A DNA stretch of 64,000 bases, from NCBI RefSeq assembly GCF_032017025.1, contig NZ_DALZQO010000002.1:62001-126000 (forward strand), in the 5' to 3' direction. The stretch is from Hydrogenoanaerobacterium sp032017025. Its GTDB lineage: Bacteria; Bacillota; Clostridia; Oscillospirales; Ruminococcaceae. Position 1 is the first letter of the stretch. Each line of letters starts with the position of its first letter. The notes beneath the pieces were generated by a model. It did no database searches. It was not told the DNA's origin and saw only the letters and a list, made by a program, of their open reading frames with translations. Positions 62,411 to 64,000 of this stretch are shown piece after piece. Position numbers and translations under genes: made by a program.

Positions 62411-63244
62411 TTATAACGATGCAGTCAAACTAAATTGAAGTTTATATGTTTCTGCGGGGTTAAGATCCCCAATGTAGATACCATCAGCAGGATTTTCATC
62501 CGTCAATGGAAGTATTTCATTCTTTAATGTTGAGTTCTGCTTGTAGCTCATTCCTTCTGGAATAGCGTTTGTTACTGTAATATCAGCAATTTTGATGGTA
62601 CCGGTGTTTTTAATGATAAGGGTATATAAAACATCTTCATTATTTTCTGCTACGAAGGTCTTATCTGCCGATTGTACAATTTGTAGGCCCGCTGCAGCAA
62701 CACTAGTAATTGCCGTGCTTGGATCGGTACTGCCTGAATACTCATTTCCTTTGTAATCTCTAAACTTAAGTGTAGCAAATCCACTGTTAATAATATCTCC
62801 GGTTGCTCCTTCGCTTACAGTTACCTTGTACTCCAATGTTGCTGCTTTCCCTTTGGGTACACTGCCAACCGTAACCTCACCGGAACTGGTTACAGTAACG
62901 CCTGTTTCTAACGTTTCGTCGGACTGCGGAACGGGAACAATTGAGTCCTGGACTAAAATAGTTTTAGGCGATATTGTATCTACGATTTTAACTCCGTATA
63001 TGTCAACAGAAGAATTATTGATAAGTTTAACGGTATATTTAATCTTATCACCAGCCTCAGCAAACTCCTTATCCGAAGTGTTATCAATGATTACCTTAAC
63101 AACATCTGTAGTAATAACATTACTGGTAACCTGGATAGGGCAGGGGTCTTCACCGGTATTTACAACTATAAAACCAGACGCTGTTGCACTGTTTTCAAAT
63201 GGTTTAAGGGCTATGCCTAATGATTGTGCTTGATGTTCTAACAT
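62411..63244 (-). CDS. DUF11-repeat surface protein
   Basis: 277 residues with two DUF11-type beta-sandwich repeats (about 45-145: GDKIKYTVKLINNSSVDIYGVKIVDTISP; about 190-277: EDVLYTLIIKNTGTIKIADITVTNAIPEG). Such repeats occur in adhesins, S-layer and spore-surface proteins. No signal peptide or sortase motif is seen, which suits a protein placed on the spore from the mother cell. AGGAG lies 12 bases before the ATG. A sigma-K-like motif (AC, 16 bases, CATATATTA) is present on this strand at about 63385-63359, weak evidence for sporulation control. Confidence 0.7.
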   Translation of the reverse strand: MLEHQAQSLGIALKPFENSATASGFIVVNTGEDPCPIQVTSNVITTDVVKVIIDNTSDKEFAEAGDKIKYTVKLINNSSVDIYGVKIVDTISPKTILVQDSIVPVPQSDETLETGVTVTSSGEVTVGSVPKGKAATLEYKVTVSEGATGDIINSGFATLKFRDYKGNEYSGSTDPSTAITSVAAAGLQIVQSADKTFVAENNEDVLYTLIIKNTGTIKIADITVTNAIPEGMSYKQNSTLKNEILPLTDENPADGIYIGDLNPAETYKLQFSLTASL

Positions 63245-63452
63245 ACTTACTAAATGCTCCTTTTATAATTATGAATCAAAAATAACTGATGAATCATTGT
63301 TGATGTTTTAATTTGACTTTGGTGAGAAATGCCGTTTTTTAGCCCTCTCCTCTCTCTATAATATATGTCAGTTTCTATAAAACGTTATTAAGCGTATAAG
63401 CCTGTCCAATAAGCTAAATAGCTGTCAAAAATGTTGCATATTAGCCCGAGTG

Positions 63453-63495
63453 AAAAATAAAAAGCGCGGATAATTATAAGCTGTTTACCCGTGCT
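63453..63495 (-). terminator. Terminator for minus-strand small ORF
   Basis: On the minus strand AGCACGGGTAA pairs with TTATCCGCGCT (one mismatch, one G-T) and is followed by TTTTATTTTT. Confidence 0.55.
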
Positions 63496-63522
63496 ATTTA
63501 TTGTTTTTGTAGAATATAAAGC

Positions 63523-63645
63523 TTATTTTAATGGTTCGGCTTCATTTTCTAATTTATGTAACCTCTGATATAAGTTATAAATAGTTGCTTCTTCCATATA
63601 AAGTTTTTTCGATTTTTCTTTTTTAGTTATTGCAAATAAGTTCAT
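63523..63645 (-). CDS. Small hypothetical protein (40 aa)
   Basis: ATG at 63645 and 40 codons to TAA. Charged, helical text (KKEKSKKLYMEEATIYNLYQR, then LHKLENEAE), likely a small alpha-helical or coiled-coil protein. A terminator begins about 28 bp after its stop, which supports a real transcript. The ribosome binding site is weak. Similar to short proteins seen near spore or signalling genes only in general character; no homologue recognised. Confidence 0.4.
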   Translation of the reverse strand: MNLFAITKKEKSKKLYMEEATIYNLYQRLHKLENEAEPLK

Positions 63646-63784
63646 TTTATGGCAAGCCTACGCCTTCATCTAATCATATAATATTTTTAAAATACATATT
63701 GTGTTACAGCAATTAAGTTATATGGATGCTGCATAAAGGAATTGTTGTTATTTTTTATTAAATTATGAAGGGGAACGAAGAGAG

Positions 63785-64000
63785 ATGGATGATCGCGTTA
63801 ATAATGTAGAGCCTGATGAATTGCCTGTGGAGCAGGAAGCCACAGCCGCTGAGCAAAACGTTAATATTTTAGAAGAAATAAAAGGTTTAAACCAGAAATT
63901 GGGAGACCCTAATTACCAAACATATAAAAAAAGCACGTATTGGCATCAGCAAGCCACTACTATGGATGAAGTAAAACAGGAGTCTCATCAAAAAGAAATG
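63785..64000 (+). CDS. Hypothetical protein, N-terminal part (cut by window end)
   Basis: 72 codons open to the window end. ATG preceded by GGGGAACGAAGAGAG. Acidic, Gln/Glu-rich start (NVEPDELPVEQEATAAEQNV) followed by EEIKGLNQKLGDPNY and HQQATTMDEVKQE; predicted helical, no signal peptide or membrane helix in this part. Family not recognised. Confidence 0.55.
   Translation, partial: MDDRVNNVEPDELPVEQEATAAEQNVNILEEIKGLNQKLGDPNYQTYKKSTYWHQQATTMDEVKQESHQKEM

Overview
The window looks like chromosomal DNA of an anaerobic, low-to-mid GC Bacillota, most likely a gut Clostridia (Oscillospirales-like). The reasons are strong AGGAGG ribosome binding sites, ferredoxin-linked 2-oxoacid oxidation, ADP-forming acyl-CoA synthetase, several ribose-type ABC importers, YesM/YesN-type two-component regulation, a czcD/NiCo-class riboswitch, and clostridial IS and integrative-element scars. 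No rRNA, tRNA or CRISPR array was seen. The assignment rests on recognised protein families read by eye; no database search was run.

Layout. 1-3282: tail of a ribose-type ABC importer operon with a YhfX-like PLP enzyme between permease and ATPase. 3283-5250: graveyard of gene and IS remnants. 5261-16629: a GntR/FCD regulator and VOC protein diverge from a ten-gene sugar-acid operon (2-hydroxyacid dehydrogenase, SDR, ABC importer, split transketolase, RpiB-like isomerase, KDG kinase, KDPG aldolase-VOC fusion). The SDR + RpiB-like + KdgK + Eda set matches the DhuD/DhuI route for unsaturated uronates. 16630-23320: IS scars, a GntR/UTRA regulator with an FrlD-like kinase, a beta-propeller lactonase, a MarR-flavodoxin pair and more remnants. 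23324-32709: DASS anion transporter, Lrp regulator, four-subunit 2-oxoacid:ferredoxin oxidoreductase, two-subunit ADP-forming acyl-CoA synthetase, and a UbiX/LpdD/UbiD decarboxylase set.

32980-36552: decayed integrative element (frameshifted large serine recombinase, two ParB-like pseudogenes, an XRE regulator). 36725-41473: transition-metal/iron island: a czcD-type (NiCo) riboswitch with a terminator platform controls a P-type ATPase, followed by a ferredoxin, a NapH-like membrane Fe-S protein, an ArsR regulator and a ferritin-like protein. 42251-48371: arabinose-type ABC importer with a uroporphyrinogen-decarboxylase-family protein and an AraC regulator. 49160-51720: DAACS symporter and cysteine desulfidase family protein. 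52261-58689: Fe3+-type ABC importer with its own YesM/YesN two-component system. 59091-61626: CACHE-PAS-GGDEF-HD-GYP sensor broken by one frameshift. 61944-64000: Cys-rich protein, DUF11-repeat surface protein, a small ORF and the start of an unknown gene.

The general picture is a metabolic generalist with many solute-specific import-and-catabolism modules, each beside its own regulator, separated by mobile-element debris.
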